Source of the DNA: Planctomycetaceae bacterium
GTDB lineage: Bacteria; Planctomycetota; Planctomycetia; Pirellulales; Thermoguttaceae
Length of the DNA: 64,000 nt
Direction: 5' to 3'
NCBI GenBank assembly: GCA_012719125.1
Contig: JAAYAY010000028.1
Coordinates: 1-64,000, forward strand
Position numbers and translations under genes: made by a program. Under the pieces are notes generated by a model, which did not search any database, was not told the origin of the DNA, and worked only from the letters and a program-made list of their open reading frames with translations. Below are positions 1 to 7,950 of the stretch, in pieces. Numbering within the stretch: the stretch's first letter is position 1; each line of letters begins with the position of its first letter.

Positions 1-247
1 CCTTCATCCGTCCGATGCGGCTCGAATAGTCGCAGTCGCCCGGCGGAAGCGTCCAGAGGAAGTGCATATGCTCGGGCAGCACTACCGCGGCGAGAAAGCG
101 GAATGGTTGGTCGCGTTGCACCAGCGCAATCGCCGCCCGCAGGCGCTCCACGTCGCACGGATGGACAAACTGCGGACGACGCCGATAGCTCACCAGCGTG
201 AAGAAATACGTTCCACCCGCAACGAAATAGCGACGATAATCCGACAT
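1..247 (-). CDS. REP-associated tyrosine transposase (RAYT, IS200-like), 3' part cut by window edge
   Basis: The minus strand from an ATG at 247 encodes about 82 residues that run off the left edge. The protein begins MSDYRRYFVAGGTYFFTL and contains LPEHMHFLWTLP, the HUH-type His-x-His motif of Y1_Tnp (IS200/RAYT) transposases. It ends in the GDCDYSSRIGRMK region typical of RAYTs. In known systems RAYTs are single-copy housekeeping-like transposases that act on short palindromic REP sequences in trans. REP-like palindromes lie directly upstream of this start codon (291-400), which supports the assignment. The catalytic Tyr lies beyond the window and cannot be checked. Confidence 0.88.
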   Translation of the reverse strand, partial: MSDYRRYFVAGGTYFFTLVSYRRRPQFVHPCDVERLRAAIALVQRDQPFRFLAAVVLPEHMHFLWTLPPGDCDYSSRIGRMK

Positions 248-290
248 GCAGTGTCCTTGGCAATTGGTGGCCTTGGCCAATGGTGGGCAG

Positions 291-400
291 CCCTGTAGGG
301 TGGGCACCGCCCACCACGTTTCCTGGTAGCCCTGTAGGGTGGGCACTGCCCACCACGTTTCCTGGTAGCCCACCACGTTTCTTAAGTTTCCTGCCCACCA
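291..400. repeat. REP-like palindromic repeats next to the RAYT gene
   Basis: A 39-bp unit occurs twice in tandem (291-329 and 330-368) and a third partial copy follows to about 400. Each full unit holds a perfect stem GGTGGGC / GCCCACC with a 3-nt loop (299-315 and 338-354). The flanking text CACGTTTCCTGGTAG is repeated too. The position immediately upstream of a RAYT start is the classic arrangement for REP elements mobilised by that transposase. Base pairing is seen directly; mobility is inferred. This repeat also fills most of the gap between the RAYT and the next gene. Confidence 0.8.
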
Positions 401-436
401 CTTAAGCAAAAGGTTTGGGGAATGGCACAGGATTCC

Positions 437-2377
437 TCAATTCAACCAAATCGGGCTCGAAATCGCCTCCTCGCCGTTCTCCTGCTCGATCCGCACGTAG
501 TAATAGCACGCTCTCGCCGGATCGAAATCAGGATCGCGCCACTCGATGGCGGCTTGAACCGCCCTGGGCTCGATCGTGTGCACCACCGCGCTGTTCTTCT
601 TGATTTCAATGCGTGCGATCGCCGCCGTTCCCACCGCTTCAACTTCAAGAAGCGGTGCCGAAGTGCCCTGTAGTTCAGAACCCATCGGCTGACCATTGGC
701 CGTGAAATCGAGCACGATCCGATCGCCGCTCGTGGCGTAGACATGCCGATCGTACAGGGCTCGGAAGATCGATTCCCGCGTATGTTCCTTCGCCCGCACG
801 GCCACGGCCGCCATGCCGATCTCCTGCTGCTCCCAGTCATAGGTCGGCCTGAGATACCCGTGCCCCGGATTGCCGAAATGGCCGTCGCTGCTGGCCATGA
901 TTCCGAGCCGATACCCGCGGGCAAGAAACGTCGTGGCCCAGTCCTCGCTGCGGCGATGCTCGCTGAAGATCTCGATCAGCCGCTGCACCTTCGGATCGTG
1001 ATACTCCGGGTTCCCCTTCCGGCCGCCGAAATGGGGAATGCAGATCACGTTCTTGTCCGTCAGATGCTTGCTCAACGCCGCCAGCACGTCGCTCACGCGC
1101 TCCAGCTTCGGCGCCGGGTCGTGGCCCATCTGCAGATTGTCGGGGCAGTAGTAGTTCGTCGACCGGTGAAGAGGCGGATCGTCGTCGAGGAAGTAGCAGT
1201 TGTGATCCCCGCCCAGCGGCGTGTTGCCGCTCCATTCGTAGGCCTGAAAGGTGACAAAGCGACCCGGCCTGTTCGCCCGGTTTGTCACCTTCTTCGTATG
1301 TTCCCACATGGCGTCGACCAACTCGAAGGCGTGATCGCTCACGGCACAGAAGTCGAGCCCCGCCACGTTCTCCGCAAAGTCGTAGTACTCTTCGACGGTG
1401 CCGCGGCCGTCGGAAAACAGCGTGTGCCCGTGCAGGTCCCCCCACAGCAGCAACTCCTCAGGCTTCTCCTTCCCAGCGCGCACCGGATTCGACACGGCAG
1501 ACCACTGCCCGTCCGAAACCGAAACCGTCTGCACCCCGCCGCTGCCCATGACCAACGGCTCGAAACGATAGACGCCGCCGTCGTCGCCCGTGAATTCGTG
1601 ACCTTTGGGCAGGACCGACTTCGGATCGGTGGACGTCAGCCCGATGCTGCCGCGATACCTCGGGGCCGGGTTGCCGTACCGGTCCTCGGCCCGGACCAGG
1701 CACCAGGTCGGCTGGCCGATCACGGCGTCAGACGGCATCACAACGCTGAGGCGAACCGGCTCGGCCGCGACGATCTCAATGGCCGGGCTGTCGCCCAGCG
1801 GCAGATACTTGCCCTCGCCCAGTGCGTCGACGAACGTCTTGAAAACGAAACACGTCTCGTCAAACGGCTGCACCCGCATCCCCGGCGATCCGCCCGAAGT
1901 GTCGCCGAGCGTCATGCGAAGCGTCTCGCCCGGCTTCATGCCGCGGTCCGGCAGCACGACTTCGATCATGTTGTGCCAGGCAAAGTACTCGGCAAAGTAC
2001 TTGTTGCGGAAGTCGACCGTCGCCCGGACAGGCTGTCCCTCCGGCGCTTCGATCGTCATGTACCCCTCCGCCTTCGGATCGGCCCTTTGAGGGGCGCTCC
2101 AGTTCGACAGGTGCCTGAGCCCGATCCGCAGGCCGCCCCCCGGCCGGATGCCGGCCCGGCCTGCCGTGTACTGGAGGGTAAACGTCTGATGGCTGAGAAC
2201 CTCCACACTCCCCGGACCCTCCAGCCCCATGGAACCGATCCCGAGCTGACGTCCCTTTTCGACGGCCGCGTCTTCGTAGGGATTGGGTACCTCGCCGTGC
2301 AACTCCGCGCCGCGTACGGCTATCGGCAGAACGGCGGCAAACACCACGACCGTCACGAAACGGACAGGACGCATCAT
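437..2377 (-). CDS. Secreted DUF3604 / PHP-like metal-dependent hydrolase
   Basis: About 646 residues. An N-terminal signal peptide (MMRPVRFVTVVVFAAVLPIA) points to export. Residues 30-300 look like beta-rich Ig-like segments. From about residue 313 comes the PHP-like motif WGDLHGHTLFSDGRG (HGH near 316-318), followed by a DFCAVSDH segment and further His/Asp-rich stretches (DHNCYFL, CIPHFGG, SDGHFG). This pattern matches DUF3604, a family related to PHP phosphoesterases whose substrate is poorly known. Translation could extend upstream to a TTG at 2395, but ATG 2377 (or ATG 2374) with GGGA upstream is preferred. The neighbours give no pathway. Confidence 0.85.
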   Translation of the reverse strand: MMRPVRFVTVVVFAAVLPIAVRGAELHGEVPNPYEDAAVEKGRQLGIGSMGLEGPGSVEVLSHQTFTLQYTAGRAGIRPGGGLRIGLRHLSNWSAPQRADPKAEGYMTIEAPEGQPVRATVDFRNKYFAEYFAWHNMIEVVLPDRGMKPGETLRMTLGDTSGGSPGMRVQPFDETCFVFKTFVDALGEGKYLPLGDSPAIEIVAAEPVRLSVVMPSDAVIGQPTWCLVRAEDRYGNPAPRYRGSIGLTSTDPKSVLPKGHEFTGDDGGVYRFEPLVMGSGGVQTVSVSDGQWSAVSNPVRAGKEKPEELLLWGDLHGHTLFSDGRGTVEEYYDFAENVAGLDFCAVSDHAFELVDAMWEHTKKVTNRANRPGRFVTFQAYEWSGNTPLGGDHNCYFLDDDPPLHRSTNYYCPDNLQMGHDPAPKLERVSDVLAALSKHLTDKNVICIPHFGGRKGNPEYHDPKVQRLIEIFSEHRRSEDWATTFLARGYRLGIMASSDGHFGNPGHGYLRPTYDWEQQEIGMAAVAVRAKEHTRESIFRALYDRHVYATSGDRIVLDFTANGQPMGSELQGTSAPLLEVEAVGTAAIARIEIKKNSAVVHTIEPRAVQAAIEWRDPDFDPARACYYYVRIEQENGEEAISSPIWLN

Positions 2378-2733
2378 GATCAATTCCCATTTCAAAAGAA
2401 GGTAACACTTCAGCCAAGTGAAGTAGCTGGAAAGGTCGGTAGGCGGTGGGACCTCGGGCGATTACGAACACGTTCCTATGCTTCGAATCCCATTCCCATT
2501 CCAACCCACATTGCCCGCCTTCCGACCGGCAGCCCTGCTACTTCGGACGGCTGAATGGATACAAGAAAAGGAGCTGCCGAACCGTGCCCGCACGATCAAC
2601 GACCGAAAGTGTACAGCCATCGTTGATCCCGCTCCACCACAATGAACCCCCTCGAGGTCCGGCCTTCAGCCTGCGACTCTCAACAGCAGCAAACAACGCC
2701 GTCAGATATTTCGCCGACTGTTCATCTTTCCTC

Positions 2734-2761
2734 TTGACAAAAGAGTATATATCTGTATACT
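2734..2761 (+). promoter_or_regulatory. Near-consensus sigma70-type promoter overlapped by an inverted repeat
   Basis: TTGACA (2734-2739) is a perfect -35 and TATACT (2756-2761) a 5/6 -10, separated by 16 bp. The -10 hexamer is one arm of the inverted repeat AGTATA / TATACT (2744-2749 and 2756-2761), which could be an operator. The only downstream plus-strand candidate is the small ORF at 2793, or a non-coding RNA. Confidence 0.55.
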
Positions 2762-2792
2762 ATCAGAACCCTCGCATTCACTTAACGCACAC

Positions 2793-2924
2793 ATGACGGA
2801 TGCGATTCCCGCTACCCCCCTTGTGAGCCATAAGTACCAAGAACAAAAAAACGCGCAACAATGGCAACAATGGCAACAATGCAAACAATGGAGCAGGGGA
2901 TCTGGGCAAACTAACCCCCACTAA
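2793..2924 (+). CDS. Possible small ORF downstream of a consensus promoter
   Basis: ATG at 2793 opens 43 codons starting MTDAIPATPLVSHKYQEQKN, followed by a Gln/Trp-rich repeat (QQWQQWQQCKQW) and ending TNPH. The start lies about 25 bp after the expected transcription start of the promoter at 2734-2761. There is no clear Shine-Dalgarno sequence and no recognised family. The repeated QQW text follows from a 9-bp DNA repeat and could be non-coding. It is listed because the promoter otherwise has no target. Confidence 0.25.
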   Translation: MTDAIPATPLVSHKYQEQKNAQQWQQWQQCKQWSRGSGQTNPH

Positions 2925-2990
2925 GGAACACCCGTCAGCCAGCGATATCGGCAGAATCGTGCCCTCGTTGACCAACTCCCAATCACTCCC

Positions 2991-3020
2991 GATCAGCGTA
3001 GATAAGCGTCGATAAGCGTT
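2991..3020 (+). repeat. Three 10-bp direct repeats (iteron-like)
   Basis: GATCAGCGTA, GATAAGCGTC and GATAAGCGTT lie head to tail. They share GATnAGCGT at exactly 10-bp spacing, about one helical turn. Such phasing is typical of protein-binding arrays on one DNA face. The function is unknown. Confidence 0.5.
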
Positions 3021-3291
3021 CCCCCCCTTTCTTCCCGTTTTTGCTCTTTTCCCCCATGGAGAGGTGTATCCTGATTGCAGCCTCCCAGAATCACCGTAAC
3101 CCCTTATAACATAAAATGATAGCTATCAGGCGACGCATGCCCCTATCGATCGACACATGCACCACCCGCCACACCTGCCGGCAACCATTTCGCATTGACA
3201 AAAGATAGCGCCTTCACCTGGTTCTACGCCAGATCTTTCCGATCTTTGACAATCAACACAATGCCCCCCCACGCAGCATGCACCCGCTCGC

Positions 3292-4149
3292 CTACTGAGG
3301 CCGCGTCTCCTTGTTCGCCTCAACAGGTGCTGCGCCCGCGTGCTGGCCCACGAAGGTATCCATCGCCCGGTTGATGCCCAGCAGGTTCGACAGGCCGTCG
3401 TACCAGCACGCCGGCATGACCCTCAGCAGCGGCACGAACCCCACCAGCCGCGGCAGAAATACCTGGGCCCGATCGCGACAGATCGCCCCAACAATCCGAT
3501 CGGCAACGACCTCTTCGTCCAGAATCGGCAGCAGCCGGCTGAACCGAGTGCGAACCCCCTCGAACATCCGGCTCCTGATGAAGAAGGGACAGACGACCGT
3601 CGTCTTCACCCAGGGGGCCGTCTGCTTCAGTTCGACGCGCAGCGACTCGTTGAATCCGAACACGGCCCACTTGCTGGCGCAGTAGTCGGCCAGGCCCGCC
3701 ACGCCGACCACCGCCGCCGCGGAGGCGATCGTCACGATGTGCCCCGCCCCGGCCTCGATCATCGCCGGCAAGAACGCCTTGACCGTCCAGAAGTGGGCCA
3801 GCGTGTTCACTTCCATCGATCTCTGTATCTCCTCGTCCGTGCAGTCGAGCAGCCGCTTGCCCGTAACGCAGCCCGCGTTGTTGACCAGAATATCGACCCG
3901 GCCGGCCTCGCGGCGAACTGTTTCGGCCGTTTCGTAGACCTGGTCGCGATCGGCTACGTTGCAGCGGTAACCCCGAGGTTCCTCCGGCCCCGCCTGCCGG
4001 AGTTCGTCGAGCGTCCGCGCCGTCGCCTCCCCGTCAAGGTCCCACAAGACGACCCTCGCCCCCAGCCCCGCCGTCTTGAGAGCCAGACGCCGCCCGATAC
4101 CCGATGCGCCCCCGGTGATGAGAATCGTCTTGTGTGCGATTTGCGTCAT
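3292..4149 (-). CDS. SDR-family NAD(P)-dependent oxidoreductase
   Basis: 285 residues from ATG 4149, which has AGGAGAG a few bases upstream; an extension to 4179 would lack this signal. It is a classical short-chain dehydrogenase: cofactor motif TGGASGIG (residues 12-19), NNAG (90-93), catalytic Ser143 in TIASAAA, Tyr156 and Lys160 in YCASK. The sequence after the active site (WAVFGFNESLRVELKQ) resembles retinol-dehydrogenase/DHRS-like SDRs acting on lipid or hydrophobic alcohols. The substrate cannot be deduced. It lies downstream of fba on the same strand, but the terminator at 4249-4287 separates the two. Confidence 0.9.
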   Translation of the reverse strand: MTQIAHKTILITGGASGIGRRLALKTAGLGARVVLWDLDGEATARTLDELRQAGPEEPRGYRCNVADRDQVYETAETVRREAGRVDILVNNAGCVTGKRLLDCTDEEIQRSMEVNTLAHFWTVKAFLPAMIEAGAGHIVTIASAAAVVGVAGLADYCASKWAVFGFNESLRVELKQTAPWVKTTVVCPFFIRSRMFEGVRTRFSRLLPILDEEVVADRIVGAICRDRAQVFLPRLVGFVPLLRVMPACWYDGLSNLLGINRAMDTFVGQHAGAAPVEANKETRPQ

Positions 4150-4248
4150 AGGATTCTCTCCTGCTGAGATTGGCACCACTATACCAGAAACCGCCCCCCC
4201 GCACCGCTCGTGAGCAAGTCATAATCCACGGGAGAACCACCCACGCAC

Positions 4249-4287
4249 GAAAAAACCGCACGTTCGGAGTGATCCCGACGTGCGGTT
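4249..4287 (-). terminator. Rho-independent terminator of the aldolase gene
   Basis: Read on the minus strand, AACCGCACG pairs with CGTGCGGTT (4279-4287 with 4254-4262) and is followed by a T run (4250-4255 as A on the plus strand). It lies about 46 bp after the fba stop codon. Confidence 0.85.
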
Positions 4288-4332
4288 GTTGGTTGATTCG
4301 TCATGGCCGTTAGCCGGCCTGAAGGTCGCGGC

Positions 4333-5310
4333 TCAGCCGAGCGACTTGCGGACCGACTCGAGCTGGCCGGCCGAGCCGAGGACGGAATTCTTGTGGGTGA
4401 TGTACTCGGCGTAGGCCGCCATGAACGTCTTTCCCGGCGGACGAAGGTCGAAGTTCTTGGGATCGTCGCGGAACGACTCGCGGTGAATCGCACACCAGAC
4501 GAGCCGGCCGTCGGTGTCGATGTTGATCTTGCACACGCCCAGCTTGGCGGCCGGCAGATACTGATCCTCGGCCACGCCGCTCGAAGCGCCGAGCTGGCCG
4601 CCGGCGTTGTTGATCCGGTCGACCCACTCCTTAGGCACGCTGCTCGAACCGTGCATCACCAGCGGGAAATCCTTCGGGACGGCCGCCTGGATCTTCTCCA
4701 GCACGTCGAAACGCAGTCCCTGCTTGCCCGAGAACTTGTAGGCTCCGTGCGACGTGCCGATCGCCACCGCCAGCGAGTCGCAGCCCGATTTCTCCACAAA
4801 CTCCGCCGCCTGACCGGGATCGGTAAGGCAAACGCTGCCGACTATGTCCTCTTCGACGCCGCCGAGTTGGCCCAGTTCGGCCTCGACGACGATCCCCTTG
4901 TCGTGAGCCCGCTCCACCACCTTCTTGGTGATGGCCACGTTCTCGGCAAACTCGTGATGCGAGGCGTCGATCATCACCGAGCTGTAGAAACCGCTGTCGA
5001 TGCAATCGTAGCAGGCCTCTTCCGTGCCGTGATCCAGGTGCACGGCGAAGATCACTTCCGGAAACACCTCTTCCGCCGTTCGGATCATGGCTTCCAGGAA
5101 CCGCTTGTCGCTATACCCGCGAGCTCCACGGGAAATCTGCACGATGAACGGAGCCGATTTCGCGTTGTCGACCTTCTCTTCGTTCGAGGCGACCTTGCCC
5201 AGGTTGCCGCGAAACAGGCCGACGGTCTGTTCCAGATTGTTGATGTTGTAGGCACCGATGGCGTACTTGCCATAGGCGTGCTTGAAAAGCTCCTTGGTCG
5301 TAACGATCAT
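4333..5310 (-). CDS. fba: Class II fructose-bisphosphate aldolase
   Basis: 325 residues from ATG 5310, with AGGAGAAT upstream at good spacing. The class II aldolase reaction is reversible cleavage of fructose-1,6-bisphosphate to GAP and DHAP in glycolysis/gluconeogenesis. Visible metal ligands and motifs: AVHLDHG (His91, His94), GTSHGAYK (His188), and VMHGSSSVP (His220), followed by INIDTDGR for phosphate binding. The N-terminus MIVTTKELFKHAYGKYAIGAYNINN is typical. The frame stays open upstream through the tandem repeats at 5412-5734, but the family start and the ribosome binding site fix the start here. A clear terminator follows. Confidence 0.95.
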   Translation of the reverse strand: MIVTTKELFKHAYGKYAIGAYNINNLEQTVGLFRGNLGKVASNEEKVDNAKSAPFIVQISRGARGYSDKRFLEAMIRTAEEVFPEVIFAVHLDHGTEEACYDCIDSGFYSSVMIDASHHEFAENVAITKKVVERAHDKGIVVEAELGQLGGVEEDIVGSVCLTDPGQAAEFVEKSGCDSLAVAIGTSHGAYKFSGKQGLRFDVLEKIQAAVPKDFPLVMHGSSSVPKEWVDRINNAGGQLGASSGVAEDQYLPAAKLGVCKINIDTDGRLVWCAIHRESFRDDPKNFDLRPPGKTFMAAYAEYITHKNSVLGSAGQLESVRKSLG

Positions 5311-5411
5311 TGGACTCGATTCTCCTGTACTGCAAGCCTTCGACCACTGTCGATAACCCTGGAATTCTACCTGAATCCCGCCCAGTCCACCAGGGCCGCA
5401 CCCGCTCAGGT

Positions 5412-5734
5412 AGGAGAACTGCAAAGTAGCAGGCACGCTCCGCCGTGCCGTCCGCCAAAGAAAGTAGCAGGCACGCTCCGCCGTGCCGTCCGCCGAAGAA
5501 AGCAGCAGGCACGCTCCGCCGTGCCGTCCGCCGAAGAAAGCAGCAGGCACGCTCCGCCGTGCCGTCCGCCGAAGAAAGCAGCAGGCACGCTCCGCCGTGC
5601 CGTCCGCCGAAGAAAGTAGCAGGCATGCTCCGCCGTGCCGTCCGCAGAACTGCCGGAAATCCCGATTTCCCGCCAGCGGCTCTCGGAGAGTGCCTGCTAC
5701 TTTTCTTGCCACAAGAGGACTTTGCAGTTCTCCT
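5412..5734 (+). mobile_element. Palindromic MITE/REPIN-like element, expanded copy (323 bp)
   Basis: The element is bounded by perfect 15-bp terminal inverted repeats: AGGAGAACTGCAAAG (5412-5426) and CTTTGCAGTTCTCCT (5720-5734). Inside, TAGCAGGCAC on the left pairs with GTGCCTGCTA on the right, and the centre holds GGAAATC CC GATTTCC. Three further copies occur in this window (33129-33261, 55836-55968, 60438-60570), each exactly 133 bp. This copy equals 133 plus 5 x 38 bp, because a 38-bp segment is present six times. It encodes no protein, so mobilisation would need a trans-acting transposase. It sits between the C39-like gene stop and fba. Confidence 0.85.
5426..5653 (+). repeat. Six tandem 38-bp units inside the palindromic element
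   Basis: Units start at 5426, 5464, 5502, 5540, 5578 and 5616. They are nearly identical; single-base changes occur at the second position (GTAG/GCAG) and the last copy diverges after its first 31 bases. Each contains TAGCAGGCACGCTCC and GCCGTGCCGTCCGC. Perfect head-to-tail spacing without spacers argues for replication slippage or unequal recombination. Confidence 0.92.
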
Positions 5735-5749
5735 GCCCCCTCAGGGGAG

Positions 5750-6409
5750 TCAACTCTTCGCCCAGTCGCAGTGAGGGCAGAACAGCCGACGCCAAAACCG
5801 CTCGGGGCACCCCGGAGCGACGCAGGTGACGACGCCCGCCGGACCGGTTGGCACGGGCTGGCCGCACCGCCCACAGGACCAATCCGCTGGAATCTGCTGG
5901 CCGCAGTGGTCACAGGTTCCGGCGATTGAGGGCCGGGTCCCGATGGCAACCAGCACCCCGCCCACGATCTCGGAAGGGCCCGGCTTGGGGCACCACAGTT
6001 CGGCGAATTCCTCCCAGGGCAACACCCGGTTCGGGCCGCCGTGGGGATCGTGAATCTCGATCTCCCGCCCGTCGAATCGCAGCAGAACGCTGTAGTGACC
6101 CAGGTGCGAGCCGCGCTGGAGCCGATGGTTGAGGACGACCCGGGCACCGGTCTTCGAGACCTGAGCAAGCAACTCGGCGGGCCGCTCGGCCTGAAGTGTG
6201 ACGGCCGCCAACCCTTGCCGGCTGGCATCCAGCGTGAGCCGGTGGGTGCGGGTGGCGCAGACTCCGTCGCGAATCTCCTCCGCGACGCGATGCCAGACGG
6301 CCGGTTGCTCGCATTCCACTCCCAACGACCGATAAACCATGGTCAGGGCAGCCGCACCGCACGTTCGGCTTCCGGCAATGGTCCGTTGAGGTTCGAAGGG
6401 AATCGGCAT
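5750..6409 (-). CDS. C39-like (papain-fold) peptidase domain with C-terminal zinc ribbons
   Basis: 219 residues from ATG 6409. Residues 1-155 resemble the peptidase C39/C39-like fold: Cys17 in GSRTCGAAALTMVYRSLG, His105 in LGHYSVLL, Asp121 in EIHDPHGGP form the expected Cys-His-Asp triad. The tail (about 165-219) has CDHCG, CGRCG, CVAPGC and CPHCDW pairs, which suggest zinc-ribbon/treble-clef binding. No signal peptide or transporter domain is seen, so this is not a standard C39 bacteriocin exporter. The start overlaps the upstream GGDEF stop by one base (TGATG), implying translational coupling. Its stop lies 15 bp from the palindromic element. Confidence 0.78.
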   Translation of the reverse strand: MPIPFEPQRTIAGSRTCGAAALTMVYRSLGVECEQPAVWHRVAEEIRDGVCATRTHRLTLDASRQGLAAVTLQAERPAELLAQVSKTGARVVLNHRLQRGSHLGHYSVLLRFDGREIEIHDPHGGPNRVLPWEEFAELWCPKPGPSEIVGGVLVAIGTRPSIAGTCDHCGQQIPADWSCGRCGQPVPTGPAGVVTCVAPGCPERFWRRLFCPHCDWAKS

Positions 6410-7950
6410 CAAACGGCGCAGTTCGCCTCGGAAAGTATGGCTTCAGCCGGTTCGGGGGCGCTGCCAGTGTGAAAGAACACACAATCTCCGCCGGCCCGAA
6501 CGGCACACTCCAGCGCCGCCTCCGCCCGCTCGATCATGCGGTCGGCCGTGTCGTTGCCTCTGACCTGGGCTGCCCCGATGCTCAAGGTGAATTCTACTGC
6601 CCCCGCCTCGATCGGCAAAGGACATTGCCGGCTCAGCTTTCGGATCTGCTCTGCCATCATTGTGGCCTCTGCGGGACCGTAGCCGGGAACCAGAAGCGAG
6701 AAAGACTGTTTGCTGAATTGTGCCACGGCGCCTTGTTTGCGAGCAACCGCGAACAGCACGGTCGCCAGCGCATTGAGAAGTTGGCCTCCGATCGCCGCGC
6801 CGTAGCGATCGAGGTGGTCGTCAAACCGATCGATCTGAACGAGAAAAGCCGTGGGGACGTCCTCAGCACATCGCATGCCGGCAATAAATTCGGCGAGCTT
6901 CTGCAGAAACGCAGGGCGATCCAAGAGGTTCTTTGAGTCTTCATCCGCGACTTGTCCGCACGGCCCGCGCACGTTTCGTGTGGAGGTTGAGTTGCCGGCC
7001 TGTCCCGCTTTGGGCAGAACTTCGGCACGCTCGGTTGCCGGCGATTCCTGCGCCGGCCGGTAGGCCTGGGGTCCGACCCCGTCATGCCAGAAAGTTCGGT
7101 TCCGGCCGCCTTGCTTGGCGGCATAGAGAGCCTGGTCGGCTCGCACAATGAGACTCGCCGGCTTGTCGGCGGCGGCGACTTCAGCCACACCCAGACTGAC
7201 CGTCACGTGGAGTTCCTTGTCATCGGTGCGAATGAGCGAATGATCGAGCGCTTGTCGCAACGCGTCGGCTCGGCTTGTGGCCTCTTCCAGCGACGTGCCC
7301 GGATGGATCACAGCAAACTCTTCGCCGCCAAAACGGGTGACGACGTCGGTGTCACTGACCGAGGCAAGACACACCTTTGCGGCGTGCTGCAGAACGACGT
7401 CTCCGACCTGATGGCCGTAAGTATCGTTGAATTCCTTGAAATGGTCGATATCGAGAATCGTCAAGGCAAACGGCTTGCCTTCTTCGGAATACCGCTCGGT
7501 CAGGGCTGCCAGTTCGCCGTCGAAAACGCGGCGATTGGCCAGGCCTGTCAGGGCGTCGGTTCGAGCGGCTGCGGTCTGCGATTCGATCTCTTTGGCCTGC
7601 TCCCGAAGCCGCTCCTGGGCGGAATCGAGCTGCCGCTGCATTTGGCTATTGGCTGCCAGCAATTGGCTCACCGCGGCCACCACGGCCGTTGCGTCGTTGC
7701 CGCCCTGAGCCGTCAACCGATCGTTGATCGCTTCCACCTGCAAGTTGTGTTCGCCCACGTCGGCAGCCACCCCTGCCGCCAAATCATGCAAGCGCCCCAG
7801 AATGGCCTCGGCATGTCTCATCTGCGTCTCCGAAGAGGCGGCGTTGGCTGCCTTGGAGAGAACCCGCAGTTTACGCCAAAACCACCCCGTCAGCGTGCCA
7901 AGTACCGCAATCAACGCGGAGAGCGTGAAATCGAGCAGACCCACAGACAT
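6409..7950 (-). CDS. Membrane-anchored diguanylate cyclase with active plus degenerate GGDEF domains
   Basis: 513 residues from ATG 7950 (AGAGGG upstream; a GTG at 8004 is less likely). A hydrophobic helix (residues 5-25) anchors the protein and a coiled-coil region (35-130) follows. The first GGDEF domain (about 130-285) has DALTGLANRR, the metal/substrate segment DIDHFKEFND, and an intact GGEEF (208-212), so it should make cyclic di-GMP. The usual upstream RxxD inhibitory site is replaced by SDTD, suggesting no product inhibition. A second related domain (about 345-500) has FSKQSF at the signature position and is probably non-catalytic. The gene is translationally coupled to the C39-like gene. 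Confidence 0.88.
   Translation of the reverse strand: MSVGLLDFTLSALIAVLGTLTGWFWRKLRVLSKAANAASSETQMRHAEAILGRLHDLAAGVAADVGEHNLQVEAINDRLTAQGGNDATAVVAAVSQLLAANSQMQRQLDSAQERLREQAKEIESQTAAARTDALTGLANRRVFDGELAALTERYSEEGKPFALTILDIDHFKEFNDTYGHQVGDVVLQHAAKVCLASVSDTDVVTRFGGEEFAVIHPGTSLEEATSRADALRQALDHSLIRTDDKELHVTVSLGVAEVAAADKPASLIVRADQALYAAKQGGRNRTFWHDGVGPQAYRPAQESPATERAEVLPKAGQAGNSTSTRNVRGPCGQVADEDSKNLLDRPAFLQKLAEFIAGMRCAEDVPTAFLVQIDRFDDHLDRYGAAIGGQLLNALATVLFAVARKQGAVAQFSKQSFSLLVPGYGPAEATMMAEQIRKLSRQCPLPIEAGAVEFTLSIGAAQVRGNDTADRMIERAEAALECAVRAGGDCVFFHTGSAPEPAEAILSEANCAV

Larger units (their letters stand above)
2378..3291. other. 914-bp intergenic region, AT-richer than its surroundings
   Basis: No convincing long gene is present. 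It holds a near-consensus promoter (2734-2761), a possible 43-codon ORF (2793-2924) containing three 9-bp CAACAATGG-type repeats, three 10-bp direct repeats (2991-3020), a pyrimidine-rich tract (3021-3055) and a perfect 12-bp palindrome TGATAGCTATCA (3117-3128). Both flanking genes are on the minus strand, so part of the region is the upstream region of the DUF3604 gene. Confidence 0.6.

Noticed and set aside
743-2554. A 603-codon plus-strand frame
   Set aside because: Antisense of the DUF3604 gene; its codons are the mirror of a real coding frame.
5426-5653. A CRISPR array
   Set aside because: The 38-bp units are head to tail with no spacers, and similar text occurs in other dispersed elements; no cas genes nearby.
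4333-6228. A 631-codon read-through of the aldolase frame over the repeats
   Set aside because: The aldolase start is fixed by AGGAGAAT and by family length; the upstream part translates the palindromic element and the antisense of the C39-like gene.
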